Shown: piece after piece, positions 51,575 through 60,789 of the stretch
Numbering within the stretch: the stretch's first letter is position 1
How the letters are laid out: each line of letters begins with the position of its first letter
Source of the DNA: DATLLN01 sp963797175
GTDB taxonomy: Bacteria > Actinomycetota > Thermoleophilia > Gaiellales > JAICJC01
Assembly (NCBI GenBank): GCA_963797175.1
Contig: CAWCOL010000007.1
Span: 296,210-360,209 of the forward strand
Length of the DNA: 64,000 nucleotides
Direction of reading: 5' to 3'
The notes under the pieces: generated by a model
The model's database searches: none
What the model saw: only the letters and a program-made list of their open reading frames with translations
Told to the model about the DNA's origin: nothing
Position numbers and translations under genes: made by a program

Positions 51575-52026
51575 GCGACAGGCCGCCGCTGCCGCCCTTC
51601 ACCGAGGAGACCGCCCGCACCAAGGTGCTGGCGGCCGAGGCGGCCTGGAACACGCGCGACCCCGACCGCGTCGTCCTCGCCTACACCGAGGACACGGTAT
51701 GGCGGAACCGCGACGAGTTTCTCACCGGCCGCGAGGAGGTGCGGGCCTTCCTGGCGCGCAAGTGGGAGCGCGAGCTGGACTACGTCCTGCGCAAGGACCT
51801 GTGGACGTTCGCCGGCGACCGGATCGCCGTCCGCTTCCAGTACGAGTGGCACGACGCGGACGGGCGGTGGTGGCGGTCGTACGGCAACGAGAACTGGGAG
51901 TTCGACGAGCACGGACTGATGCGGCGGCGCGAGGCGAGCATCAACGACGTCGCCATCGCCGAGTCCGACCGGCGCATCCACGGGCCGCGGCCCGAGGGCG
52001 ACACCGGCGGCATCCCGCTGCGCTGA
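51571..52026 (+). CDS. NTF2-like protein (DUF1348)
   Basis: 151 residues with the NTF2/SnoaL fold: VLAAEAAWNTRDPDRVVLAY, YTEDTVWRNRDEFLTGREEV, ending in EWHDADGRWWRSYGNENWEF and RRREASINDVAIAE. This matches the DUF1348 family, whose function is not known. Coupled to the molybdopterin gene by ATGA. Confidence 0.82.
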   Translation: MSDRPPLPPFTEETARTKVLAAEAAWNTRDPDRVVLAYTEDTVWRNRDEFLTGREEVRAFLARKWERELDYVLRKDLWTFAGDRIAVRFQYEWHDADGRWWRSYGNENWEFDEHGLMRRREASINDVAIAESDRRIHGPRPEGDTGGIPLR

Positions 52027-52044
52027 GTGCCATGATCCGCCCCG

Positions 52045-53076
52045 ATGCGGGCGCTCGTGAAGAGCAGGGCTGAGCCGGGGCTGTGGCTCGAGGACGTGCC
52101 GGAGCCGGACTTCGGCATCAACGACGTGCTGATCCGCGTGCGGCGCACGGGGATCTGCGGCACCGACGTGCACATCGAGCGGTGGGACGCGTGGGCGCAG
52201 CGCACCGTGCCGGTGCCGCTGGTGATCGGCCATGAGTTCGCCGGCGAGGTGGTCGCCGTCGGCTCGAACGTCACCGACTTCCACCCTGGCGACCTGGTCA
52301 GCGGCGAGGGCCACGTGGTCTGCGGGCGCTGCCGCAACTGCATGGCCGGGCGGCGGCACCTGTGCGCGCACACGCAGGGCGTCGGCGTCGACCGGCCGGG
52401 CGCGTTCGCCGAGCTGATCTCCCTGCCGATGACGAACATCTGGCACCACTGGCCCGGTATCGACGAGGACGTCGCCGCGATCTTCGACCCGTTCGGCAAC
52501 GCCGTCCACACGGCCCTCGCCTTCCCGGTGCTGGGCGAGGACGTGCTGATCACCGGCGCCGGCCCGATCGGCTGCATGGCGGCCGCGGTGGTGCGCCACG
52601 CCGGCGCCCGCCACGTGGTCGTCAGCGACCCGAACGAGCACCGCCTGCATCTGGCCGCGCGGCTGGGGGCGAGCGTCACGGTCGACCCGACCCGGCGCGA
52701 CCTCGAGGACGTGCAGCGCGACCTGGGCATGACCGAGGGGTTCGACGTCGGACTGGAGATGTCGGGCAGCCCGGACGCGCTCCACGCGATGATCGCTGCG
52801 ATGGCGCACGGCGGCCGGATCGCGATGCTCGGCATCCCCACGTCGGAGTTCGCGATCGACTGGTCACGCGTCGTCTTCAACATGCTCACGCTGCGGGGCA
52901 TCTACGGGCGTGAGATGTACGAGACGTGGTATCAGATGACCGTGATGCTGCAGTCCGGCCTCGACATCGCCCCGGTGATCACGCACCGCCTGCCCTACAC
53001 CGCGTTCGAGGAGGGCTTCGCGGCGGCCGGCTCCGGCGAGGCCGGCAAGGTCGTGCTCGACTGGACGGCGGCGTGA
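52045..53076 (+). CDS. tdh: L-threonine 3-dehydrogenase
   Basis: 343 residues, zinc-dependent medium-chain dehydrogenase that oxidises L-threonine to 2-amino-3-ketobutyrate with NAD+. Catalytic zinc: Cys38 (GICGTDVHI) and GHE in IGHEFAGEV. Structural zinc: CGRCRNCMAGRRHLC. NAD motif ITGAGPIGCMAAAVV. The length matches Tdh. The overlap with kbl (GTGA) gives the two-step threonine to glycine pathway, which supports this assignment over other alcohol dehydrogenases. Confidence 0.93.
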   Translation: MRALVKSRAEPGLWLEDVPEPDFGINDVLIRVRRTGICGTDVHIERWDAWAQRTVPVPLVIGHEFAGEVVAVGSNVTDFHPGDLVSGEGHVVCGRCRNCMAGRRHLCAHTQGVGVDRPGAFAELISLPMTNIWHHWPGIDEDVAAIFDPFGNAVHTALAFPVLGEDVLITGAGPIGCMAAAVVRHAGARHVVVSDPNEHRLHLAARLGASVTVDPTRRDLEDVQRDLGMTEGFDVGLEMSGSPDALHAMIAAMAHGGRIAMLGIPTSEFAIDWSRVVFNMLTLRGIYGREMYETWYQMTVMLQSGLDIAPVITHRLPYTAFEEGFAAAGSGEAGKVVLDWTAA

Positions 53077-54254
53077 CCGGCGCGGGGCTCTCGGACGACG
53101 TCCGCGCCCGGCTGGAGGAGCTGCGCGGCGACGGGCTCTACAAGCACGAGCACGTGATCCAGACGCCGCAGTCGGCCCACGTGCGGGTGGCTGACGGGGA
53201 CGTGCTCAACCTGTGCGCGAACAACTACCTGGGCCTGGCCGACCATCCCGAGATCGTCGCCGCGGCCCACGAGGCGCTCGAGCGGTGGGGCTACGGGATG
53301 GCGTCGGTGCGGTTCATCTGCGGGACGCAGCAGGTGCACCGCGACCTCGAGGTGGCGCTTGCGCGGTTCCTCGGCAGCGAGGACGCGATCCTCTACAGCT
53401 CGTGCTTCGACGCCAACGGCGGGCTGTTCGAGACGCTGCTGGGGCCGGAGGACGCCGTCATCTCGGACGCGCTCAACCACGCCTCGATCATCGACGGCAT
53501 CCGGCTGTGCAAGGCGCGGCGGCTGCGCTTCGGCAACGGCGACATGGACGAGCTGGAGGCGCGTCTGGTCGAGGCCGGCGACGCCCGCCACCGGCTGATC
53601 GCCACCGACGGCGTCTTCTCGATGGACGGCTACCTGGCGAGGCTCGGCGAGATCTGCGACCTGGCGGAGCGGCACGATGCGCTGGTGATGGTGGACGACT
53701 CGCACGCCGTCGGGTTCGTCGGCGAGCACGGCCGCGGCACCCCCGAGCTGCACGGCGTGATCGACCGCGTGGACATCATCACCGGCACGCTGGGCAAGGC
53801 GATGGGCGGTGCCAGCGGAGGCTACGTCGCCGCGAGCGGCGACGTCGTCGAGCTGCTGCGGCAGCGGTCGCGCCCGTACCTCTTCTCCAACAGCCTGGCC
53901 CCGCCGATCGCGGGCGCGACGCTGCGGGCGCTGGAGCTGATCGAGGGCTCGGGCGAGCTGCGCGACCGGCTGCGGGCGAACACGGCGCACTTCCGCGGGC
54001 GGATGGAGGAGCTGGGCTTCGACATCCTGCCCGGCGACCATCCGATCGTCCCGGTGATGGTCGGCGATGCCGCGCTTGCCGGCCGTCTGGCGGACGCGCT
54101 GATCCGCCGCGGCGTGTACGCGGTCAGCTTCTCCTTCCCTGTCGTCCCCCGAGACACCGCTCGCATCCGCACGCAGATGTCGGCGGCCCACTCGATCGCC
54201 GACCTCGACTTCGCCGTCGAGCAGTTCGTCGCGGCGCGCGACGAGGTCGGGTGA
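53073..54254 (+). CDS. kbl: Glycine C-acetyltransferase (2-amino-3-ketobutyrate CoA ligase)
   Basis: 393 residues, PLP enzyme of the alpha-oxoamine synthase family, converting 2-amino-3-ketobutyrate and CoA to glycine and acetyl-CoA. Key segments: NLCANNYLGLADHPEI, RFICGTQQVHRDLE, VDDSHAVGFVGEHGRG, and PLP-binding Lys242 in GTLGKAMGG. Start GTG overlaps the tdh stop. Glycine made here could feed GcvT-type reactions. Confidence 0.93.
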   Translation: MTGAGLSDDVRARLEELRGDGLYKHEHVIQTPQSAHVRVADGDVLNLCANNYLGLADHPEIVAAAHEALERWGYGMASVRFICGTQQVHRDLEVALARFLGSEDAILYSSCFDANGGLFETLLGPEDAVISDALNHASIIDGIRLCKARRLRFGNGDMDELEARLVEAGDARHRLIATDGVFSMDGYLARLGEICDLAERHDALVMVDDSHAVGFVGEHGRGTPELHGVIDRVDIITGTLGKAMGGASGGYVAASGDVVELLRQRSRPYLFSNSLAPPIAGATLRALELIEGSGELRDRLRANTAHFRGRMEELGFDILPGDHPIVPVMVGDAALAGRLADALIRRGVYAVSFSFPVVPRDTARIRTQMSAAHSIADLDFAVEQFVAARDEVG

Positions 54255-54262
54255 GGAGGCCC

Positions 54263-55093
54263 ATGTCCGAGTCCGTCACACCCCACATCGTCGTCCGTGG
54301 CATCGAGCGCGCCGTCGCCTGGTACATCGAGGCGCTGGGCGCCGAGGAGGTGAGCCGGATCCCGCTGCCGGGCGACCGCGTGATGACGGTCGAGCTGCGG
54401 TTCGGCACCTCCAGCGTCCACCTCGCCGACGAGTTCCCGGAGATGGGCATCGTCTCGCCCGAGACGATCGGAGGGACGGCGGTGGTGCTGAACCTGGAGA
54501 CCGACGACGTCGATGCGCTGTGGCAGCGGGCGGTGGGCGCCGGCGCCGAGGTGCGGCACGAGCTGGCCGACCAGTTCTGGGGCGACCGCCAGGGGCAGAT
54601 CGCCGACCCGTTCGGCCATCGCTGGAACCTCGCCCAGCACGTCCGCGACGTCCCCCACGACGAGGTGGTGCGGGCGGCAGCGGCGATCTTCGGCGGCGGC
54701 TGCGTCGCCTGGTACATCGAGGCGCTGGGCGCGGAGGAGGTCAGCCGGATCCCGCTGCCCGGCGACCGGGTGATGACGGTCGAGCTGCGGTTCGGCAACT
54801 CCAGCGTGCACCTCGCCGACGAGTTCCCGGAGATGGGGATCGTCTCGCCGGAGACGATCGGCGGGACGGCGGTGGTGCTGAACCTGGAGACCGGCGACGT
54901 CGACGTGCTGTGGCAGCGGGCCGTTGCGGCCGGGGCCGTGGTGCGGCACGAGCTCGCCGATCAGTTCTGGGGCGATCGCCAGGGGCAGATCGAGGACCCG
55001 TTCGGCCACCGCTGGAACCTGGCGCAGCACGTGCGCGACGTGCCCCGGGACGAGATCGTGCGGGCGGCCGCGGCGATCTTCGGCGGCGGCTGA
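54263..55093 (+). CDS. Tandem-duplicated VOC (glyoxalase/PhnB-like) protein
   Basis: 276 residues made of two near-identical copies of a PhnB-like vicinal-oxygen-chelate domain. Unit 1 is residues 18-147, unit 2 residues 148-276, with a DNA period of exactly 390 bp (54314 and 54704). About a dozen residues differ, and many codons differ silently, so the copies have been under selection since duplication. The last codon of unit 1 is TGC (Cys147) where unit 2 has TGA: the old stop became Cys and fused the copies. Unit 2 lacks the first 17 residues, including TPHIVV. GAGGAGGC lies before the ATG. Confidence 0.85.
   Translation: MSESVTPHIVVRGIERAVAWYIEALGAEEVSRIPLPGDRVMTVELRFGTSSVHLADEFPEMGIVSPETIGGTAVVLNLETDDVDALWQRAVGAGAEVRHELADQFWGDRQGQIADPFGHRWNLAQHVRDVPHDEVVRAAAAIFGGGCVAWYIEALGAEEVSRIPLPGDRVMTVELRFGNSSVHLADEFPEMGIVSPETIGGTAVVLNLETGDVDVLWQRAVAAGAVVRHELADQFWGDRQGQIEDPFGHRWNLAQHVRDVPRDEIVRAAAAIFGGG
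54314..55093 (+). repeat. 390-bp direct tandem repeat inside the VOC gene
   Basis: Two copies (54314-54703 and 54704-55093) in frame, head to tail without spacer, differing mostly at third codon positions. Confidence 0.85.
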
Positions 55094-55119
55094 GCGGCGG
55101 GCAGCGCGTCGCCCGCCGC
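55094..55119. terminator. Hairpin directly after the VOC gene
   Basis: Perfect 9-bp inverted repeat GCGGCGGGC / GCCCGCCGC with an 8-nt loop, beginning at the base after the stop codon. No U-tract. Probably ends the tdh-kbl-VOC transcript. Confidence 0.5.
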
Positions 55120-55293
55120 CGGAATGCGGCGCGATTGCTCCTCGTGGTCGCCAGCGCCGTGTCGCGGTATGTGCGAGCACGCCGCGGGCACACACCCCAT
55201 TCTGGGGGGCAAACCGTGCCGCGTCAGTCACAGCGTGTGCCGGCTTCCGCCCGCAACTGTCCTGGACACCCGACCGAGGTCTGACCCCGGAGC
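55120..55293. repeat. Intergenic repeat island 3
   Basis: 174 bp between convergent genes. Starts with CCGGAATGCGGCGCGATT, similar to the CGCCGGAATGATT before the third dyad of island 1, and ends with a degenerate dyad at 55272-55292 (core GGTC-T-GACC). Between them is TTCTGGGGGGCAAACC. No gene seen. Confidence 0.45.
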
Positions 55294-56251
55294 TCAGCTG
55301 CCGATGACCAGCAGGGTCTTGCCGACGGTGGCACGCGCCTCCATGGCGGCATGCGCGCCGCGACGCGTTCGAGCGGGAAAGGTCTGGCCGATCAGCGGGC
55401 GCAGACGGCCCGCCGCCGCCTCGGCCAGCGCCCGCTCGGCGTAGTGACCGCATCGTGCGGGCGCCGCGTCGTATCGCAGCACCGTCATCGCCAGCGCGCC
55501 GCCTGATCGGCCGGGACGCGGCGAACGCGCCGCCGGCAAGGCCGTACGAGCAGACATCCGGCCCGCCGGGTCGCACCAGATCGTAGGCCGACCGGGCAAC
55601 GGCACCGCCGACGCCGTCGAACACCACATCGACCTCCCGGCCGACCTCGGCGCACCAGCCGTCGCGACGGTAGTCCACGGCCGATCGGCACCGAGGCCGA
55701 GCGCCACGCCCAGCTTGCGGTCGCTGCCCGCGGCCCGCCGACCACCCGCGCGCCGGCGCGGCCGCAAGCTGCACGAGCAGGCTGCCGACGCCGCCGGCCG
55801 CGGCCTCGACCAGCACCGTCTCGCCCTCGTGCACCGCGGCCGAGCGCATCAGCGCCAGCGCCGTGCGGCCGTCGGCGAGCAGCGCGGTCGCCTCCGCCAT
55901 GCCCAGCGCGTCGGGGACGGCGACCAGCCGGTCGACCTCGGCGACGGCCCGCGCGCGTACCCGCCGCTGCCGCCCGTGCCCGCCACCACGCGTGCTCCGA
56001 CCAGCCGCGTGTCGTGCTGCGTCCCCACCGCGACCACGACCCCGCCCACGCCGTTGCCCGGCGTCACGGGCAGGTGCGGCGCCATCGAGGGGTGCGGGGG
56101 ATGCCCCGCGCGCACCTGCGTCTCGACGAACGTGACGCTCGCAAACTGGACGTCGATCAGCGCCTGCCCGGGCGCCGGCACCGGCTCTGGGAGCTCTGCC
56201 GGCATCAGCACATCGGGCGGCCCGAACTCGCTCTGGAGGATGGCAGCGCAC
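55294..56251 (-). pseudogene. Zinc-independent quinone oxidoreductase-like (MDR family), several frameshifts
   Basis: Pieced together from three frames, the protein is a medium-chain dehydrogenase/quinone reductase: AAILQSEFGPPDVL, then MPAELPEPVPAPGQALIDVQ, VTPGNGVGGVVVAVG, EATALLADGRTALALMRSAA, LVEAAAGGVGSLLVQLA (NADPH site), VDVVFDGVGG, ALAMTVLRYD and a final KTLLVIGS. The frame changes near the start, about 55955, 55740, 55680, 55520 and 55385. Residues between the breaks are well kept, so the indels are more likely sequence errors than decay. The start would be the GTG near 56251. Ends next to repeat island 3. Confidence 0.75.
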
Positions 56252-56336
56252 GACCCGCGAGTATGCCACGCACCGAGGCCGGGCGGGGGCCCCTGCTACC
56301 CTCGGTCCCAGTGACATCCACATGGAGGTGGAAGCG

Positions 56337-56957
56337 ATGCGGATCGGCATCATCGGCTCGGGCAACATCGGAGGCACCCTCACCCGGCGGCTGAGCGAGC
56401 TCGGCCACGACGTCGAGGTGGCGAACTCCCGGGGGCCGTCGTCGCTGACGGCGCTGGCCGGAGAGACCGGCGCCCGGCCGGTGTCGGTCGAGGAGGCCGC
56501 CGGCGCCGACCTCGTCGTCGTCGCGATCCCGCTGAAGGCGGTCCCCGGCCTTCCCGCCGCGCTGCTCACCGGCAAGGTGGTGGTGGACGCCAACAACTAC
56601 TACCCGGCGCGCGACGGCCAGATCGCCGCGATCGAGGGCGGCACCACCTCCAGCCGGTGGGTGGCCGACCACCTCCGCGGCGCCCGCCTCGTCAAGGCGT
56701 TCAACTCGATGCAGGCCGGGCACCTGCTCGAGGACGGGCGGCCCACCGGCGACGCCGACCGGCTGGCGCTGCCTGTTGCCTCAGACGACGACGATGCCAA
56801 GCAGACCGTCTCGTCGCTGATCGACGACCTCGGGTTCGACCCGGTAGACGGCGGCGACCTGGACGGCAGCTGGCGACAACAGCCGGGCGCGCCGATCTAC
56901 GGCGCCAACCTGGATGCGGACGGGGTCCGGGACGGCCTCGCTGCCGCGCAGCGCTGA
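56337..56957 (+). CDS. NADPH-dependent F420 reductase-like oxidoreductase
   Basis: 206 residues, FNO-like Rossmann protein: MRIGIIGSGNIGGTLTRRLS, then HDVEVANSRGP for NADP, VVVAIPLKAVP, and the signature KAFNSMQAGHL near residue 122. Different from the paralogue at 7.7 kb. The ATG at 56337 follows GGAGGTGG; a TACCCT box lies about 38 nt upstream of the ATG. This is one of the few unbroken genes in the last 9 kb. Its end overlaps the GNAT-ankyrin frame. Confidence 0.8.
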   Translation: MRIGIIGSGNIGGTLTRRLSELGHDVEVANSRGPSSLTALAGETGARPVSVEEAAGADLVVVAIPLKAVPGLPAALLTGKVVVDANNYYPARDGQIAAIEGGTTSSRWVADHLRGARLVKAFNSMQAGHLLEDGRPTGDADRLALPVASDDDDAKQTVSSLIDDLGFDPVDGGDLDGSWRQQPGAPIYGANLDADGVRDGLAAAQR

Positions 56958-58029
56958 CTCCGCGGAGCGGCGGCTGCTGCGCGCCGCGGCGGCGAACCAC
57001 CGCGCCTGGTTCCGGCGGTGCGCGCGCGTCGCGGGCGGCAGGGTCGAGCGGCTCGGCTCCCTCGATCTGATCGTCGGCGGTGACGCCGTCACGATGCCGT
57101 TCCCGCGCTCCCGCACGGGCATCGACGCCGCCCTCGGCCGGATCCGCGAGCTCGGCCTGCGCGAGGCGGGCTGCTGGTCGCTACGTCCCGATCCGGCGCT
57201 CGGCACCGCGCTGGTCGCCCACGGGTTCGCGTGGGGATGGCAGCCGCACTGGATGGCGCTGGCCGTGGCCGACGCGCCCGACCCATCGCCGGCACACGAG
57301 GTCGTCCGCGTCGGCGGCCACTACCCCGAGGAACTGCCCTACGCCACGGCCGAGCCCGACCCGCCGCAGGCCGTGCACCTCGGCGTCCGCCGCGGTGGGC
57401 GGATCGCCGGCCACGTGGTCGTGCACCCGTGGCGCGGGATCGCCGGGATCTACTCGATGGGCGTGATCGAGTCGGAGCGCCGGCAGGGCATCGGCATGGC
57501 GCTGGTCGCCGCCGCCTGCCGCGCGGCCGAGGAGTTGGGCTGCACCGACATCATCCTCAACGCGACGGCCGACGGTGAGCGCGTCTACCGCCGCGCCGGC
57601 TTCCGCTCGCTCGGCCACGGCCAGACGTGGTGGTGGTCGCCGGCCCGGTGCCCACCCCGCGCAAGCGGGCGCTGGCCGAGGCGATCGGGCTCGGCGACCT
57701 GGCCGCGCTGGACGTGATGGTCCCGGCCGCGCCGAGCTGGAGGAGCCGCTGCCGGGAGGGACGAGCCCGCTGCGGCTCGCGCTGCTCACCGGCCGGTCGG
57801 ACTCGGCCGGCTGGCTGCTCGACCGCGAGCCTGGGCTGGCGCAGGGCCGGTTCGAGCCGTTCGGCGGCACCCTGCTCCACCTCGCCGTCGAGTGGGACGA
57901 CCGGGAGTTCCTGCGGCTCGCGCTCGCGCACGGCGTCGATCCGGCCGGACGGGATGCGACGTACCGCTCGACCGCGCTGGAGTGGGCGTGCACCTGGGCC
58001 ACGGCGACATGGCGGCGGAGCTCAGCTAG
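56914..58029 (+). pseudogene. GNAT acetyltransferase with ankyrin-like C-terminus, frameshifted
   Basis: Frame 1 (56914 to about 57640) is a GNAT-domain protein: IAGIYSMGVIESERRQGIGM (acetyl-CoA loop) and ERVYRRAGFRSLGHG. It continues in a second frame with PTPRKRALAEAIGLGDLAAL and a third with SPLRLALLTGRSDSAGWLLD and LLHLAVEWDDREFLRLALAH, which are ankyrin-type helices. A last shift near 57985 restores HLGHGDMAAELS before the TAG at 58027. One fused protein with three indels is the simplest reading; two adjacent genes are possible. The ATG at 56914 overlaps the previous gene by 44 bp, so the start is uncertain. Confidence 0.65.
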
Positions 58030-59368
58030 CCGCCGAGAGCCTGCTCGAGCACCCGGCCGGCGGCGAGCACGTCGCCGTCACGGCCGCGCCGCCCGACCAC
58101 CTGCACCGCCAGCGGCAGCCCGGCCTCGTCGCGGCCGCAGGGGACGCTGAGCGCCGGCGCGCCGACGGCGTTCGCCCAGGTGCACAGCGTCAGCTTGCCG
58201 CCCGGCTTGAACGGCTCGCCGTCGGCGGCGACGAACCCCTCGGCGGCGACCGGCGCGGGCACGGGGACGACCGGGCACAACGCGACCGGGTAGCGCTCCT
58301 GCCACTCCTCGACGGCGAACTCGAGCTCGCTCATCCGCAGGCCGGCTCCCGCGTACGCCTCGATGTCTGGCTCGCTGCGGTCGAGCCGGACATCGAGCGG
58401 CGCCCGTAGTCCGACAGCTCGTCCTCGCGGCCGGCCAGTACGGCAGCCCGAACAGCCGCAGCTCGGTGGCGAGCAGCAGGTCGAGGCAGCCCCGGATCTC
58501 GAGCAGGTCGGGCGGCAGGGACTCCTCCACCGGCCGCCCGCCGCCGCCAGCGCGGCGGCCGCGCGCGCACCGCGGCACGGCAGGACGCGGCCACGGGCTG
58601 GAGGCCGTCCTCCTCGAAGACCGCCGCCGGGCGCCACGGCGCGGAACGGCGAGCGGCACGCCGCCCAGCACCTCCAGCGCCAGCTCAAGGTCGGCGACCG
58701 ACCGCGCCATCGGGCCGATCACCGCGAACGACTTCCACGACTGCGGCAGCCCGAACCCGGCGTGGCCGTCCAGCGGCACCAGGCCCGCGAGGGCTTCAGC
58801 CCGACGATCCCCGTCCAGGCCGCGGGCTGGCGGATGGAGCTGGAGATGTCGGAGCCCAGGCCCAGCGGCGACATGCGCGCGGCCAGCGCCGCGGACTCGC
58901 CGCCGGAGGAACCGCCAGGCGTCCGCTCGTGATCGTGCGGGTTCCAGGTGCGGCCGTAGACGTCGTTGTCGGTGTCGTACCAGGCGCAGAACTCGGGGAC
59001 GTTGGTCTTGCCGATGACGATCGCGCCGGCCTGGCGCAGGCGCCGGACGGCCGGGGCGTCGCGGTCGGCGACGACGTCCGCGGTCAGCCGCGAGCCGTTC
59101 GTCCAGGGCAGGCCGGCGACGGCGATCGCCTCCTTGATCGTGACAGGCACGCCGTGCAGCGGGCCCGTCGCCTCCCCGCGGCGAGCCGGCGGTCGGCCTC
59201 GCGCGCCTCCTCCAGCGCCGCCTCGAAGCAGCGCACCACGACGGCGTTGATCGCACCATCCTCGGCCTCGATCCGCCCGGCGTAGGCGCCGACGGCCTCG
59301 ACCGACGACAGCTCGCCGTCGCGGATCGCGGCGGCAAGTTCGACGGCTCAGAGGTCGGTAGCGGACAT
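58026..59368 (-). pseudogene. Amidase (amidase signature family), frameshifted
   Basis: Amidase signature enzyme hydrolysing an amide. Visible: VPVTIKEAIAVAGLPWTNGS (catalytic Lys), RTPGGSSGGESAALAARMSP and LGLGSDISSSIRQPAAWTGI (cis-Ser and nucleophile Ser), LVPLDGHAGFGLPQSWKSFA, and the C-terminal VGAPALSVPCGRDEAGLPLA. These are in at least three frames. Two breaks lie in short C runs (59174-59177 and 58784-58786) where one base seems lost. An in-frame TGA also falls at codon 7 (59348-59350). Sequence error is the likely cause, although the TGA would need a substitution. Confidence 0.8.
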
Positions 59369-59389
59369 GCCGCCAGTATCACGGGGCCG

Positions 59390-59658
59390 TCAGCCGCCGC
59401 TGATCGCGGCGATCACGTCGACCCGCGAGCGCGTCGCCGAGCGGCGTGTCGAGCGCCGGCGCGCTCGCGGTCGACGTAGACGTGGATGTGCGGGCGCAGC
59501 GCCGGCGCCCGGCTCGCAGAGCCGGTCGCGCAGCGCCCGGCCAGCGCTCGTCGAGCCGGTCGATCGCCTCGTCGACGGTCGCCGCGTCGACCTCGAGCCG
59601 GCGCGGCAGGTCGGCGAAGAGCGGCGTCAGCGTCGTCGGCAGGTGGAGCGTCGGCCAT
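59390..59658 (-). pseudogene. MoaD/ThiS-family ubiquitin-like protein, frameshifted
   Basis: Correcting the frame gives TLHLPTTLTPLFADLPRRLE, EVDAATVDEAIDRLDERWPG, LRDRLCEPGPALRPHIHVYV, then LDTPLGDAL and the C-terminal VDVIAAISGG ending in the sulfur-carrier Gly-Gly. At least three small indels separate these parts. MoaD/ThiS proteins carry sulfur for cofactor synthesis; this short type next to a BNR-repeat protein is common in actinomycetes, with unknown target. ATG at 59658. Confidence 0.65.
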
Positions 59659-59660
59659 CG

Positions 59661-60755
59661 CTACGTCGACCACCGCGACCTCGACCGACGCAGATCGCCG
59701 GCAGGTAGCTCGCGATCTCGCTCCAGCTCTCGCCCTCGTCGGCGCTCGCGAACAGCTGGCCGGTGCTCGTGCCGAAGTAGAGGCCGGGCACGTCGTAGGT
59801 CGTCGATCGCCATCGCCTCGCGCAGCACGCCGAGGTGCGCGTCGCGCTGCGGCAGGCCGCGGTCGAGCCGCTGCCAGCTCGAGCCGGCGTCGCGCGTGCG
59901 CCAGACCGCGGCGTGCCCGTCGGGCATGTACCGGCCGTGGCCCGGGTCGAGCGGGATCACGTAGAAGCGTGTCGCGGTCGTGCGGGTGCGCCGCCGCCGC
60001 GAAGCCGAACTCGGTCGGCAGGCCCTCGGTGATCTCGATCCACGAGTGGCCGCCGTCGTCGCTGCGGTGCATGCCGCACGTGGTTCTGCTGGTACATGCC
60101 GGTCGCGGTCGGCCGGCGAGCGCACGAGCTTGTGCACGCAGAAGCCGACCTCCTCGTGCTCGCGCGGCCAGTCGGCGCGCAGGCCCGCGGTTGCGCGGCG
60201 TCCACGACGCGCCGTCGTCGGTCCGTCTCGAAGATGCCGATGCCCTGCACGATCGCCCAGAAGCGCGCCGGGTCGTCGGGGTCGGGCGATGCATCGCCGG
60301 AGATGCCGAGATGGCCGGGCGGCTGGTTCGCCGGGTCGTCCCAGTCCTCGCTGCCGGGCTGGCCGGCGAGCGTCGATGAGCAGCGACCAGGTCTCGCCGC
60401 CGTCGCGGCTCTCGAAGATGCCCGGCGCCTCGACGCCGACGAGCACGCGGCCGTGCGCGGCGGCGAGGCTCGAGACCTTCGAGAGCTTCTGCGCTCGTCC
60501 TCGCCGTAGGCGAGGCCCTCGCTCGAGAGCGTCCCAGGTCTCGCCGAGGTCGTTGCTGCGCCAGACGGCCGAGCCGTGCCACTCGCTCGCGGCCGCCGCG
60601 TAGATCGCGCCGGAGCTCGGCGTCGTAGGACCGCGTGGTAGACCGGCCAGCCCTCGCAGTACGGCCCGCGCATCGTCCCAGTCGCGGCGGTCGCCGTCGC
60701 TCTCGAGCACGAAGCAGCCCTTGCGGGTCCCGACCAGCAACAGCGTTCGTGCGAC
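59661..60755 (-). pseudogene. BNR/YCF48-like repeat protein (exo-alpha-sialidase-like), frameshifted
   Basis: Beta-propeller protein of about 360 residues after frame repair. Recurrent propeller units are clear: LLVGTRKGCFVLESDGDRRD, AASEWHGSAVWRSNDLGETW, VLVGVEAPGIFESRDGGETW, DDGGHSWIEITEGLPTEFGF, HAAVWRTRDAGSSWQRLDRG and DEGESWSEIASYLPAI. Each SxDxGxxW box is a BNR-type repeat. The units fall in all three frames, with at least eight changes. Likely a glycosidase-like or binding protein; no signal peptide. The start and end are approximate. Confidence 0.7.
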
Positions 60756-60789
60756 GATCTCTTCACCTCCGGGTCGATCGGACAGTCTC

